From JAWLBY01 sp041687455 (GTDB lineage Bacteria > Pseudomonadota > Gammaproteobacteria > Xanthomonadales > Xanthomonadaceae), in assembly GCA_041687455.1 (NCBI GenBank), contig JAWLBY010000009.1, forward strand, positions 62,001 through 126,000: a stretch of DNA of 64,000 bases. Reading direction: 5' to 3'. Within the stretch, counting starts at the first letter, position 1; the number at the start of each line of letters is the position of its first letter. Both the position numbers and the translations under genes were made by a program. The notes beneath the pieces are model-generated. The model saw nothing but the letters and a program-made list of their open reading frames with translations, ran no database searches and was not told the DNA's origin. This document shows positions 50,413 through 59,556 of this stretch, piece by piece.

Positions 50413-51792
50413 TCAGTACGCGAACTCGCCGAACAGCGGGTCCACGCTGCCGCGCCAGCGGCCATGGAACAACTCGAGCTTGCGTTCGGCGGGCGTCTGG
50501 TTGGCGGTGGCGAATTCGATCAGCGGCTCCAGGTGGTAGGACTCGTCGCTGCCCTCGCGGCTCAGTCTCGCGCGGCGCTGCAGGCCGGCCGCCGAGATCT
50601 TCAGCGCCTCGAGCGCCAGCTCGCGAACCGTCGCGCCACGGAACGGCAGTTTCAGTGCATGCCGCGGCACGCCGTCGCGCAGTGCGTGACGCTCGGCGCG
50701 ACTGAAATCACCGACCAGATCCCAGGCGGCATCGAGCGCTGTCGAGTCGTATAGCAGACCGACCCAGAACGCCGGCAAAGCGCAGACGCGATTCCACGGG
50801 CCGCTGTCGGCACCGCGCATTTCGAGATAGCGCTTCAGCCGCACTTCGGGAAAAGCGGTGGTCAGATGGTCGGCCCAATCCTTCAGCGTCGGTCGCTCAC
50901 CCGGCCGGGCCGGCAGCCGGCCGTCCATGAAGTCACGGAAGCTCTGTCCGCTGGCATCGACGTAGTGGCCGTCGCGGTAGACGAAATACATCGGCACGTC
51001 GAGCACGTAGTCGACGTAACGCTCGAAACCGAAACCGTCCTCGAACACGAAATCGAGCATGCCGGTGCGGTCCGGATCGGTATCGGTCCATATCTGCGAG
51101 CGGTACGACTGGAAGCCATTCGGCCGGCCGTCGGTGAACGGCGAATCGGCGAACAATGCGGTCGCGATCGGCTGCAACGCGAGGCCGACGCGGAACTTCT
51201 TCACCATGTCGGCTTCGGAGCCGAAGTCGAGGTTGACCTGCACCGTGCAGGTGCGGGTCATCATGTCGAGCCCGAGCCGTCCGCGCTTGGGCATGTACTC
51301 GCGCATGATCTTGTAGCGGCCCTTCGGCATCCACGGCATGTCGTCGCGGCGCCACTTCGGCTGGAAACCCATGCCGAGGAAGCCGAGTCCGAGCGGCTCG
51401 GCGACAGTCTTGACCTCACGCAGGTGCAGGCCGGTCTCGCAGCAGGTCTGGTGCAGGTTCTCGAGCGGCGCCCCGGACAGTTCGAGCTGGCCGGCCGGCT
51501 CCAGCGTGATCGAGGCACCGTCGCGTTCGAGCGCGATCAGTTGCGCCCGGCCATCCGCGCCGACTTCCTCGATCCGCGACCAGCCGAGACCGGCAAGCCC
51601 CTCCAGCACGGCACGGATGCCGCGTTCGCCTTCATAGGTGGGCGGCAGCAGGTCGTCGGTGCGGAAACCGAATTTCTCGTGCTCGGTGCCGATCCGCCAT
51701 TCCGACTCGGGCTTGCTGCCGGCCTCGATGTACGCGACGAGCTGGCGGCGGTTTTCTACCGGCTCAGCGGATTCCTTGCTCGGGCCTGACAT
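50413..51792 (-). CDS. gshA: Glutamate-cysteine ligase, plant/alphaproteobacterial type
   Basis: This 459-residue enzyme catalyses the first step of glutathione synthesis, ATP-dependent gamma-Glu-Cys formation. It belongs to the class found in Xanthomonas, alphaproteobacteria and plants, not the E. coli class. Motifs include IGTEHEKFGF, ITLEPAGQLELSGAPLENLH, FLGMGFQPKWRRDDMPWMPK, TRTCTVQVNLDFGSEADMVK and VPMYFVYRDGHY. The start is the ATG at 51790-51792 with AAGGA at 7-nt spacing. A run of ten G (ten C on this strand) begins 43 bp upstream. gshB is not in this window. Confidence 0.94.
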   Translation of the reverse strand: MSGPSKESAEPVENRRQLVAYIEAGSKPESEWRIGTEHEKFGFRTDDLLPPTYEGERGIRAVLEGLAGLGWSRIEEVGADGRAQLIALERDGASITLEPAGQLELSGAPLENLHQTCCETGLHLREVKTVAEPLGLGFLGMGFQPKWRRDDMPWMPKGRYKIMREYMPKRGRLGLDMMTRTCTVQVNLDFGSEADMVKKFRVGLALQPIATALFADSPFTDGRPNGFQSYRSQIWTDTDPDRTGMLDFVFEDGFGFERYVDYVLDVPMYFVYRDGHYVDASGQSFRDFMDGRLPARPGERPTLKDWADHLTTAFPEVRLKRYLEMRGADSGPWNRVCALPAFWVGLLYDSTALDAAWDLVGDFSRAERHALRDGVPRHALKLPFRGATVRELALEALKISAAGLQRRARLSREGSDESYHLEPLIEFATANQTPAERKLELFHGRWRGSVDPLFGEFAY

Positions 51793-51834
51793 GGACGATC
51801 CTTGCGGGCGTGCACGGCCGAACGACCGGCACTC

Positions 51835-51844
51835 GGGGGGGGGG
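51835..51844. repeat. G10 homopolymer upstream of gshA
   Basis: Ten consecutive G, 43-52 bp before the gshA start codon. It is long enough to slip during replication or to be an assembly or sequencing length error. Confidence 0.85.
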
Positions 51845-51942
51845 CGAAGCCGGCAAGATGGGGGCTTTCGCGGGTCGGCGCAAGCGGGGTGCGGCCGGCG
51901 CCCCGGGACCCGCGCTGCAGCGTGGCGGATCGCCGGCTTCGC

Positions 51943-52101
51943 TCCCCTCTCCCGCCGGGAGAGGGGCCGGGGGTGAGGGTCGGGTCTTGCCACCGGGCCG
52001 GATTCGAGCGGCGGTGCGGGCGCTTGCGTCCTGCCCGGCGAGGTCCGGTCAGCCGCTCCGCACGGACCCTCACCCCAACCCCTCTCCCGGAGGGAGAGGG
52101 G
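51943..52101. repeat. Inverted pair of a dispersed repeat
   Basis: A CTCTCCCGCCGGGAGAGGGG-type unit with GGGGGTGAGGG (51943-51979) is mirrored by CCCTCACCCC with CTCTCCCGGAGGGAGAGGGG (52067-52101). The right copy ends 28 bp before the transketolase stop and may shape its 3-prime end. Its spurious translations (TPTPLPEGEG) are common across proteobacteria. Confidence 0.75.
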
Positions 52102-52128
52102 CTTTCAACATCCGTCGGGCGGCTCGGT

Positions 52129-54129
52129 TCAGCCGAGCGCCTTCGCCGCTTCGACGACGCGCTCGACGGTGAAGCCGAAATACTTGAACAACTGGTCGGC
52201 CGGTGCCGATGCGCCGAACCGGTCGATACCGATCACGGCGCCGTCGAGGCCGACGAACTTGCGCCAGTAGTCGGACACCCCGGCCTCGATCGCGAGGCGC
52301 CGGCGGCAGGCATTCGGCAACACCGATTCGCGGTAGTCGGCCGGCTGCTGCTCGAACAGCTCGACCGCCGGCATCGACACCACGCGGACCTTTCGGCCCT
52401 CGCCTTCCAGCGCCTTCGCCGCGTCGACCGCCAACCCGACCTCCGAGCCGGTCGCGATCAGGATCAGCTCCGGTGCGCCGTCGCAATCGCGCAGCACGTA
52501 ACCGCCGCGGGCAATCGCCGCCAGTTGGCCGGCGTCGCGCGGCTGGTGCGGCAGGTTCTGGCGAGTGAAGATCAGGCAGCTCGGCCCGTCGCGCCGTTCG
52601 ATCGCGGCGCGCCAGGCGACCGCCGATTCAACCGCGTCGCAGGGTCGCCAGACGACGTTGTTCGGGATATAGCGCAGCGACGCGACGTGTTCGATCGGCT
52701 GGTGGGTCGGGCCGTCCTCGCCGAGGCCGATCGAATCGTGCGTGTAGACGTGGATGCTGGCGGCCGGAATCAGCGCGCTCATCCGAACCGCGTTGCGCGC
52801 GTAGTCGGAGAACACCAGGAAGGTCGCGTCGTACGGGATGAAGCCGCCGTGCAGCGCGAGGCCATTCGCGATCGCGGTCATGCCGAACTCGCGCACGCCG
52901 TAGTAGACGTAGTTGCCGTCGGCATCATTGGCGTTGACGTCGCGCGAGCCCTTCCACAGGGTCAGGTTGGAGTGCGCGAGATCGGCCGAGCCGCCGATCA
53001 GCTCCGGCAGCAGCGGGCCGAACGCCTCCAGCGCCATCTGAGACGCCTTGCGGCTGGCGACGACCGGGCCGTCGGCCTGCAGCTTGTCGATCCAGGCCTG
53101 CGCCTGCTCGGCGAAATCGGCCGGCAGCTCGCCGCGCATCCGGCGTTCGAACTCGGCGGCGAGTTCCGGGTGCTGCCGGCGGTATTCGGCGAACAGCCGG
53201 TTCCACTGCTCCTCGCGGACGATGCCGGTGTCGCGCGCCCGCCAGCCGCTGCGGATCGCGTCCGGAATCTCGAACGGCGCGTGCGGCCAGTTCAGCGCCT
53301 CGCGCGTGCCGGCGACTTCGTCCTTGCCGAGCGGCGCGCCGTGGCAGGTTTCCTTGCCGGCGCGGGTCGGTGCGCCGAAGCCGATGATCGTCCGGCAGCA
53401 GATCAGCGTCGGCCGCTCGCGCTCGCCCTGTGCGGTGCGGATCGCCTGCGCGATCTCGTCCGGGTCGTGGCCATCGACGTTGCGGATCACCTGCCAGCCA
53501 TAGGCTTCGAAGCGAGCCGGGGTGTCGTCGGAGAACCAGCCGGCAACATTGCCGTCGATCGAGATCCGGTTGTCGTCCCAGAACACGATCAGCTTGCCGA
53601 GGCCGAGGGTGCCGGCCAGCGAACAGACTTCGTGCGAGATGCCTTCCATCAGGCAGCCATCGCCGGCGAACACCCAGGTGTAGTGGTCGACGATCGAAAA
53701 CTCCGGCCGGTTGAAGCGGTTGCCGAGCACTTTTTCGGCCAGCGCGAAGCCGACCGCGTTGGCGAGCCCCTGGCCGAGCGGGCCGGTGGTGGTTTCGACG
53801 CCAGGCGTTTCCGAGCGTTCGGGATGGCCGGCGGTCTTCGAATGCAACTGGCGGAAGTTCTTCAGCTCTTCCAGCGGCAGGTCGTAACCGGACAGATGCA
53901 GCAGGCTGTACAGCAGCATCGAGCCGTGCCCGTTCGACAGCACGAAACGGTCGCGATCGACCCAGCCCGGATTGGCCGGACTGTGGCGCAGGAAATCGTT
54001 CCACAGCACCTCGGCGATATCGGCCATGCCCATCGGCGCGCCCGGATGGCCGGACTTCGCGGCCTCGACCGCATCGATCGACAGGAAACGGACGGCGTTG
54101 GCGAGGTCGCGGCGGGATGGTGCGGTCAT
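52129..54129 (-). CDS. tkt: Transketolase
   Basis: This 666-residue thiamine-diphosphate enzyme exchanges two-carbon units in the pentose phosphate pathway. Motifs include AKSGHPGAPMGMADIAEVLW, FVLSNGHGSMLLYSLLHL, the ThDP/Mg site GDGCLMEGISHEV and WDDNRISIDG, GTREALNWPHAPFEIPD, and YDATFLVFSDYARNAVR with THDSIGLGEDGPTHQPIEH in the Pyr domain. Length is that of TktA (663). The start is the ATG at 54127-54129. A TACAAT hexamer at 54162-54167 (minus) may be its -10 box, with no clear -35. Confidence 0.96.
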   Translation of the reverse strand: MTAPSRRDLANAVRFLSIDAVEAAKSGHPGAPMGMADIAEVLWNDFLRHSPANPGWVDRDRFVLSNGHGSMLLYSLLHLSGYDLPLEELKNFRQLHSKTAGHPERSETPGVETTTGPLGQGLANAVGFALAEKVLGNRFNRPEFSIVDHYTWVFAGDGCLMEGISHEVCSLAGTLGLGKLIVFWDDNRISIDGNVAGWFSDDTPARFEAYGWQVIRNVDGHDPDEIAQAIRTAQGERERPTLICCRTIIGFGAPTRAGKETCHGAPLGKDEVAGTREALNWPHAPFEIPDAIRSGWRARDTGIVREEQWNRLFAEYRRQHPELAAEFERRMRGELPADFAEQAQAWIDKLQADGPVVASRKASQMALEAFGPLLPELIGGSADLAHSNLTLWKGSRDVNANDADGNYVYYGVREFGMTAIANGLALHGGFIPYDATFLVFSDYARNAVRMSALIPAASIHVYTHDSIGLGEDGPTHQPIEHVASLRYIPNNVVWRPCDAVESAVAWRAAIERRDGPSCLIFTRQNLPHQPRDAGQLAAIARGGYVLRDCDGAPELILIATGSEVGLAVDAAKALEGEGRKVRVVSMPAVELFEQQPADYRESVLPNACRRRLAIEAGVSDYWRKFVGLDGAVIGIDRFGASAPADQLFKYFGFTVERVVEAAKALG

Positions 54130-54292
54130 GGGGCGGCTCGGGGCAGGCGGGCGAGCCGCGTATTGTACGTGGAGCCGGGAATCGGGAACCGATCGAGCAG
54201 TCTGGCGGCAGCCCGATGGCTGGACGGCACGTGCCACGGAGCGCAGGGTCCGGGGTGGCGAGAAGCGCTCGATTCTCGATGCCCGACCTCGG

Positions 54293-55570
54293 TCACACCG
54301 GTGCCGCGCGCTCCCGGTCCGGCTCACCGCGCGCGACGACCACCGCACCGACCAGGTCACCGGTCACGTTGACGGTGGTCCGGCACATGTCGAGGAAGCG
54401 ATCGACGCCGAGGATGATGCCGATGCCTTCCGGCGGGATGCCGAACATTGCCAGGATCATCGCGATCACCGGCAGCGAACCGCCCGGCACGCCGGCCGCG
54501 CCGATGCCGCCGAGCACGCACAGCAGCAGCACCGCGACCTGCTGCGCCAGACTCAGGTCGACGCCGAAGAACTGGGCGAGGAACAGCACGGTGATGCCTT
54601 CGAACATCGCGGTGCCGTTCATGTTGGCGGTCGCACCGAGCGTGCAGACGAAGCGGCCGACCCGGCGCGGGACACCGAGCCGTTCCTCGGCCACCTTCAG
54701 CGTGGTCGGCAGCGTCGCCGAGCTGGACGAGGTCGAGAACGCGGTCAGGATCGCCGGCTCGGCACGCTTGAAGAACTGCAGCGGCGACATGCCGCCGACG
54801 AAGCGCAGCAGCAGCGGGAACACGATGAAATAGTGCAGCGCCAACGCCAGCACGACGGTGCCGACGAAGCGCGCGAGCTGCACCAGCACGTCGAGCCCGA
54901 GCCGGGCGGTGATCGCGAACAGCAGCGCCGCGACCGCGTACGGCGCCAGCCGGATCACCCAGCCGATCAGGGTCAGCGAAATGTCGTACAGCCCCTGCAC
55001 CGCGCCGAGGAAGGTGCCGACGCCGTCGGTGCGGACCATTGCCGCGGCGATTCCGACCATCAGCGAGAAGAACATCACCGCGATCAGGTCACCGCTGGCG
55101 GCCGACGCGATCGGGTTGCGCGGCACGATGTTCAGCAGCAGGTCGATGCCGGAGAACTCGCGCCGCGCCGCGATCTCGCCGGCGCGGTCGGCCGCCCCGG
55201 CCAGCAGCGATTGCCCGACGTCCGGCGGCAGGCCGTTGCCGGGCTGCAGCGCGTTGACGGTCAGCAGCCCGATCATGACCGCGATCGCGGTGACGGTCGC
55301 GACGAACAGCAGCGTCTTGACGCCGATCCGGCCGAGCGAGCGCGGATCGCCGATCTCGACCACGCCGAGCACCAGTGCCGAGAACACCAGCGGCACGACC
55401 AGCATGAACAGCAGCCGCAGGAACACCTGGCCGAGCGGGTTCGCGACCCAGGTCACCAGCGCGTCGAGCCAGCCGGCGTCGGCCGCCCAGAAGTTGGCGG
55501 CCAGCCCGCCGACGATGCCGACGACGAACCCGATCAGCATTTTGGTGTGCAGCGGCATGGCAGTGCTCAT
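54293..55570 (-). CDS. Dicarboxylate/amino acid:cation symporter (DAACS family)
   Basis: This 425-residue GltP/DctA-type transporter has eight membrane helices and two re-entrant loops. Signature motifs are AFSTSSSSATLPTTLKVAEE (HP1), NMNGTAMFEG (TM7), GGIGAAGVPGGSLPVIAMIL (HP2), and DRFLDMCRTTVNVTGD (TM8, substrate-binding). The transported species is an acidic amino acid or C4-dicarboxylate with Na+ or H+; the TM8 Arg (CRT) supports an acidic side chain or carboxylate. The start chosen is the ATG at 55568-55570 with AGGA upstream. It lies 60 bp downstream of the AGCS symporter gene on the same strand. Confidence 0.93.
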   Translation of the reverse strand: MSTAMPLHTKMLIGFVVGIVGGLAANFWAADAGWLDALVTWVANPLGQVFLRLLFMLVVPLVFSALVLGVVEIGDPRSLGRIGVKTLLFVATVTAIAVMIGLLTVNALQPGNGLPPDVGQSLLAGAADRAGEIAARREFSGIDLLLNIVPRNPIASAASGDLIAVMFFSLMVGIAAAMVRTDGVGTFLGAVQGLYDISLTLIGWVIRLAPYAVAALLFAITARLGLDVLVQLARFVGTVVLALALHYFIVFPLLLRFVGGMSPLQFFKRAEPAILTAFSTSSSSATLPTTLKVAEERLGVPRRVGRFVCTLGATANMNGTAMFEGITVLFLAQFFGVDLSLAQQVAVLLLCVLGGIGAAGVPGGSLPVIAMILAMFGIPPEGIGIILGVDRFLDMCRTTVNVTGDLVGAVVVARGEPDRERAAPV

Positions 55571-55630
55571 CGTCGTTCCTGGCACGATCCAGCGCGGGGC
55601 ATCACCGCCGCCGCGCGCCGGCGCGAGTCC

Positions 55631-57142
55631 TTATCGCGTGGTGCCGTTGCGGACCCGTTCGAAATAACCGTCCAGTTCGCGCTTGACGACCGGTGCCAGC
55701 AGGTACAGGCCGATCAGGTTCGGGATCGCCATGATGAACAGCAGGCCGTCGGCCAGGTCGACGATGCTGCCGAGCTGCATCGTGCAGCCGACCACCACCA
55801 TCGCGAGATAGAACACCTTGAAGCCGTACAGCACCGCCTTCGACTCTCGGGCCAGGAAGCTGGCCGCCTTGGCACCGTAGTAGCCCCACGTGATCGTGGT
55901 CGAGAACGCGAACATCAGCACCAGGAACGCCAGCACGTACGGGAACCACGGCAACACGCTCGCGAACGCGGCCGAGGTCAACTGGACACCCTCGACGCCC
56001 TGCCCGCCGACATAGGCACCGGTGATCACGATCACCAGCGCGGTCATCGTGCAGATGATCACGGTGTCGACGAACGGCTCGAACAGCGCGACGATGCCGG
56101 CGCTGACCGGTTCGCGGGTCTTGATCGTCGAGTGCGCGATCGCCGACGAACCGAGGCCGGCTTCGTTCGAGAATGCCGCCCGGCGGAAGCCCTGGATCAG
56201 TGCGCCGACCACGCCGCCGGCGACGCCTTCGGCGGTGAACGCGCCATCGATGATGGTCATGATCGCAGCCGGGATGTCGGTGACGTGCGCCGCCAGCACC
56301 ACCAGCGCGGCGAGGATGTACAACGTCGCCATCGTCGGCACCAGCTTCTCGGTGACCTGGCCGATCCGGCTGATGCCGCCGATCACGACCACGCCGGCCA
56401 GCACCGCATAGACCAGGCCGAACAGCCAGCCCTTGTCGCCGAGAAAACCGGCCGCGCCGCCGGTCACGCCGACCATCTGCGAATAGGCCTGGTTGGCCTG
56501 GAACATCGCGCCGGCACCGATCGCGCCGAGCATCGTGCAGACCGCGAAGATGATCGCCAGTACCCAGCCGAGCGTGTTGAGCCGCGGGTAATGCTCCTTC
56601 AGGCCACGGCTCAGGTAATACATCGGGCCGCCGGAGATCGTGCCGTCGGCCTTCTCGAGCCGGTACTTCAGGCCGAGCGTGCACTCGACGAACTTGGTCG
56701 ACATGCCGAGCAGGCCGGCGAGGATCATCCAGAACGTCGCACCGGGCCCGCCGAGCGTGATCGCGACTGCGACGCCGGCGATGTTGCCGAGACCGACCGT
56801 GCCGGAAACCGCCGAGCTGAGGCCCTGGAAGTAGCTGACCTCGCCGGGATTCTGCTTGTCGTCGTAGTCGCCGCGCAGCAACCGGAATGCGTGGCCGAAG
56901 CCGCGGATGTTGATGAAGCGGAAATACAGCGTGAACACGAAGCCGGCGAAGATCAGCCAGCCGACGATCAGCGGAAACGCGGTGCCGTCGATCGGCACCG
57001 AGTAGAAGATGACCCTCGAGATCGAATCTGCCACCGGCGTGAACGCCGCATTGATTCGCTCATCGAGTCCCGGCTCGGCCTGGGCGTGTGCGGAAAACGT
57101 CGTCAGCAGCGCGGCGAGCGCCGCCATTAGGCGAACCAGCAT
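55631..57142 (-). CDS. Alanine/glycine:cation symporter (AGCS family)
   Basis: This 503-residue sodium:alanine/glycine symporter opens with a cleavable-looking hydrophobic segment (LMAALAALLTTFSAHAQA), then the family body. Motifs are SSAVSGTVGLGNIAGVAVAI, GMSTKFVECTLGLKYR, ISGGPMYYLSRGLKEHYP, AFSNEAGLGSSAIAHSTIK and TTITWGYYGAKAASFLARES. The extra N-terminal extension ending in HAQA is typical of the Xanthomonadales/alphaproteobacterial subgroup. The ATG at 57140-57142 has GGGGA upstream. It is adjacent to the DAACS symporter, so the pair may be one nutrient-uptake transcript. Confidence 0.93.
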   Translation of the reverse strand: MLVRLMAALAALLTTFSAHAQAEPGLDERINAAFTPVADSISRVIFYSVPIDGTAFPLIVGWLIFAGFVFTLYFRFINIRGFGHAFRLLRGDYDDKQNPGEVSYFQGLSSAVSGTVGLGNIAGVAVAITLGGPGATFWMILAGLLGMSTKFVECTLGLKYRLEKADGTISGGPMYYLSRGLKEHYPRLNTLGWVLAIIFAVCTMLGAIGAGAMFQANQAYSQMVGVTGGAAGFLGDKGWLFGLVYAVLAGVVVIGGISRIGQVTEKLVPTMATLYILAALVVLAAHVTDIPAAIMTIIDGAFTAEGVAGGVVGALIQGFRRAAFSNEAGLGSSAIAHSTIKTREPVSAGIVALFEPFVDTVIICTMTALVIVITGAYVGGQGVEGVQLTSAAFASVLPWFPYVLAFLVLMFAFSTTITWGYYGAKAASFLARESKAVLYGFKVFYLAMVVVGCTMQLGSIVDLADGLLFIMAIPNLIGLYLLAPVVKRELDGYFERVRNGTTR

Positions 57143-57384
57143 GAACGATCCCCGAATGAGTCGAAGCCGGGGATGGTACACCAGCGGGCCGGACCGGCCG
57201 GTGCGACAGGCGGTGACGGGCGCTCGGGTCGGCGCAGGCCCGAGTCGCGCTGTCCGTGGCAGGCCTTTGCCCCGACCGGGCGTCCAGGGCAATGCGCAGG
57301 TGTCCGCACAACAGCATGGCAGAGCATCTTCCGGTCGTCGGCCCGGGCTTCCTTTCCCGGCCCGCCGCGGCAATGCCGCCTCGA

Positions 57385-58716
57385 TCACAACCCGGTCGGA
57401 TACGCCTCCGGCAGCTCGCCGGCGTGCCAGCCGGCGGTCAGTTCGAGCGGTTTCACTGCGCGCGTGTCGTCGAAGTGCAGCAGCAGGTCGAACTGCCTGC
57501 ACAGGTCGGATTCGAAGTAATGGCTGTGCCGCTCGGTGTCCGGCCGGTAGACCACGCCGATCGCGCGTTGCAGCCGCGGCGGGCCGAGCGCCGCGCAGAC
57601 CGCATCGTCGTGGAGGTTGAGCCAGAAGTTGCCGGCACCGAAGCTGTGGAACAGTGCCTCGTAGCTGTCCGGCAACGCCGGCCGCACCCGCTTGCGCTCG
57701 GCCGGGTGGTCCCAATCGTCGGCCGCGGTGACGGTGCCGCGATAGGTCGAGAAGCCGACCAGCACGGTGTCATCGGCGTATTCCTCGCGCACCAACTGGC
57801 CGAGATTCAGTTCGCCGTGGCGGCCCATCTCGGTCGCGCGCGCGTCGCCCAGATGCGAGTTGTGCGCCCAGATGATCAGTTTGGCCGGACCGTTGTCGCG
57901 CGAGATGTGTTCGACCAACGCCTGCAGCGTTTCCATCATGTGCCGGTCGCGGACGTTCCAGGACTCGGTGCGGCCGCGGAACATGGTCCGGTAGTACTGC
58001 TCGGCGTTGCGGATCAGCCGGGCGTTCTGCTCGGCGAAGAAGAACGCGTCGTCGGCAGCCCGGCCGTCGTGCAGCAGGTAGCTCGCCGCGCGGCGCCGCA
58101 GCTCCACGAGCTGCTCGACCACCTGGTCCTCGCAACCGTCGGCCAGTCGCAGGCCGGTGGCATAGCCGTAGCCTCGGGCGTCGTCGCCGTAACGATCGAA
58201 ACAGCCGTAACGTTCGCGTGCGCGCCGCGCGGCCTCCGGATCGACCCGGTCGAGGTAGTGCAGCACTGCATCGATCGACGCCTGCAGGCTGTACAGATCC
58301 AGGCCGTAGAAACCGCAACCGTGCTGCACGCCGCGGTTGTGCTGACGCAGCCAGTCGACGAAACCGAGCACGTCGGTGTTGCGCCACATCCAGGTCGGAA
58401 AGCGCTTGAAGCCGGACAGCGCGCTGTTGCCGTCGCGATCGTCATTGTCGTCGCGGACGTAGCGGTTGACCCGATACGCATCCGGCCAGTCGGCCTCGAT
58501 CGCGACTCCGTGGAAGCCCTTCTCGATGATCAGCCGGCGGCTGATCGCGGCCCGTTCGCGGTAGAACTCATGGGTGCCGTGGGTCGCCTCGCCGAGCAGC
58601 ACGAAGCGGGCGTCGCCGATCGTGTCGATCAGCCGGTCGTAGTCGGCATCGCTGCCGCGCAGCGGTTGCAGATGCGCGGCCGCATGCAGCGCGACGCGTC
58701 GCCGCGGCGTGCTCAT
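57385..58716 (-). CDS. Erythromycin-esterase-like hydrolase
   Basis: This 443-residue protein belongs to the erythromycin esterase/succinoglycan-biosynthesis-like superfamily. Conserved catalytic elements are LLGEATHGTHEFYRERAA (Glu and His), VAIEADWPDAYRVNRYVR, FYGLDLYSL and IIWAHNSHLGDARATEMG. Family members other than the true macrolide esterases have uncertain substrates; some act on ester or lactone bonds. It overlaps the phosphoribosyltransferase gene by 4 bp (ATGA) and is translated from it. In many bacteria the same two domains sit together or are fused, which indicates a shared but unknown function. No resistance phenotype should be assumed. Confidence 0.82.
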   Translation of the reverse strand: MSTPRRRVALHAAAHLQPLRGSDADYDRLIDTIGDARFVLLGEATHGTHEFYRERAAISRRLIIEKGFHGVAIEADWPDAYRVNRYVRDDNDDRDGNSALSGFKRFPTWMWRNTDVLGFVDWLRQHNRGVQHGCGFYGLDLYSLQASIDAVLHYLDRVDPEAARRARERYGCFDRYGDDARGYGYATGLRLADGCEDQVVEQLVELRRRAASYLLHDGRAADDAFFFAEQNARLIRNAEQYYRTMFRGRTESWNVRDRHMMETLQALVEHISRDNGPAKLIIWAHNSHLGDARATEMGRHGELNLGQLVREEYADDTVLVGFSTYRGTVTAADDWDHPAERKRVRPALPDSYEALFHSFGAGNFWLNLHDDAVCAALGPPRLQRAIGVVYRPDTERHSHYFESDLCRQFDLLLHFDDTRAVKPLELTAGWHAGELPEAYPTGL

Positions 58717-59405
58717 CGCCCGGCCTGCTGCCAGCCGCCGGCGGGTCGCCGATCGGTCGGCGGGACATCCCGGCCGGCGCGTTCGAGCAGCACTTTCACC
58801 TCGGCGTCGGTCGTCTGCGCGAAGTCGTCGAACCAGCGGCCGACGCCGAAGAACGGTTCCGGCTGCGCCAGGCACACCAGCTCGTCGGCTTCGCGGGCCA
58901 GCGTCCTGCAACTGTCGGGTGCACCGACCGGGACCGCGACGATGATCCGCTGCGGCCGCTGCAGCCGAACCGCGCGGACCGCCGCACGCATGGTCGCGCC
59001 GGTGGCGAGGCCATCGTCGACCAGCACGACGACCCGGCCGGCCAGCACCGCCGGTGGACGGGTGCCGCGGAATGCGCGCTCGCGACGCTCGAGCTCGACG
59101 GCTTCGGTGGCCGCGACCCGCTCGATCGCACCGGCGGCGATGTCGAGCTGGGCCAGCACTTCGTCATTCAGCACCCGCACGCCGCCGCTGGCGATCGCGC
59201 CCATCGCGTACTCGGGAAAGCCGGGCACCCCGAGCTTGCGGACCACGAACACATCGAGCGGCGCGTGCAGCGCCCGCGCGACTTCGAACGCGACCGGCAC
59301 ACCGCCGCGTGGCAGCCCGAGCACGATCAGGTCGCTGCGGTCGGCATATTCGGCCAGCGCGTCGGCGAGCCGCCGGCCGGCCTGTTGGCGATCGCGAAAC
59401 AGCAT
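58713..59405 (-). CDS. Phosphoribosyltransferase-like protein paired with the esterase
   Basis: This 230-residue protein carries the PRTase fold. Its PRPP loop is VVVLVDDGLATGATMRAAV (residues about 123-141) and the N-terminal part contains LIVLGLPRGGVPVAFEVARA, followed by LDVFVVRKLGVPGFPEYAMG. It resembles the predicted PRTases that sit with erythromycin-esterase-like genes or dienelactone-hydrolase-like domains. The base or substrate is unknown. The start chosen is the ATG at 59403-59405 with GAGG upstream; an earlier GTG adds residues not typical of the family. It is the first gene of the overlapping pair. Confidence 0.85.
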   Translation of the reverse strand: MLFRDRQQAGRRLADALAEYADRSDLIVLGLPRGGVPVAFEVARALHAPLDVFVVRKLGVPGFPEYAMGAIASGGVRVLNDEVLAQLDIAAGAIERVAATEAVELERRERAFRGTRPPAVLAGRVVVLVDDGLATGATMRAAVRAVRLQRPQRIIVAVPVGAPDSCRTLAREADELVCLAQPEPFFGVGRWFDDFAQTTDAEVKVLLERAGRDVPPTDRRPAGGWQQAGR

Positions 59406-59556
59406 GCTGCGCCTCACTGGAGGAAACCGCACATTGGCCTTGCAAGGCACATTCCGCGGCGTATCCGCACATTCAGCGCGCTATCGGGTCGATCGTGAGC
59501 AAAAAGTTGCGCCGGCCGGAAACTGTTGCAAGCGGTCGAGCCGGTAAACTGCGCCG

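Noticed and set aside
53972..57130. Open frame of about 1050 codons on the plus strand across tkt and the two symporters
   Set aside because: It spans three real minus-strand genes and their spacers and encodes low-complexity Arg/Asp/His-rich sequence.
57385..58716. Macrolide resistance gene
   Set aside because: The superfamily match is clear but true Ere enzymes are a small subset; the pairing with a phosphoribosyltransferase points to another function.
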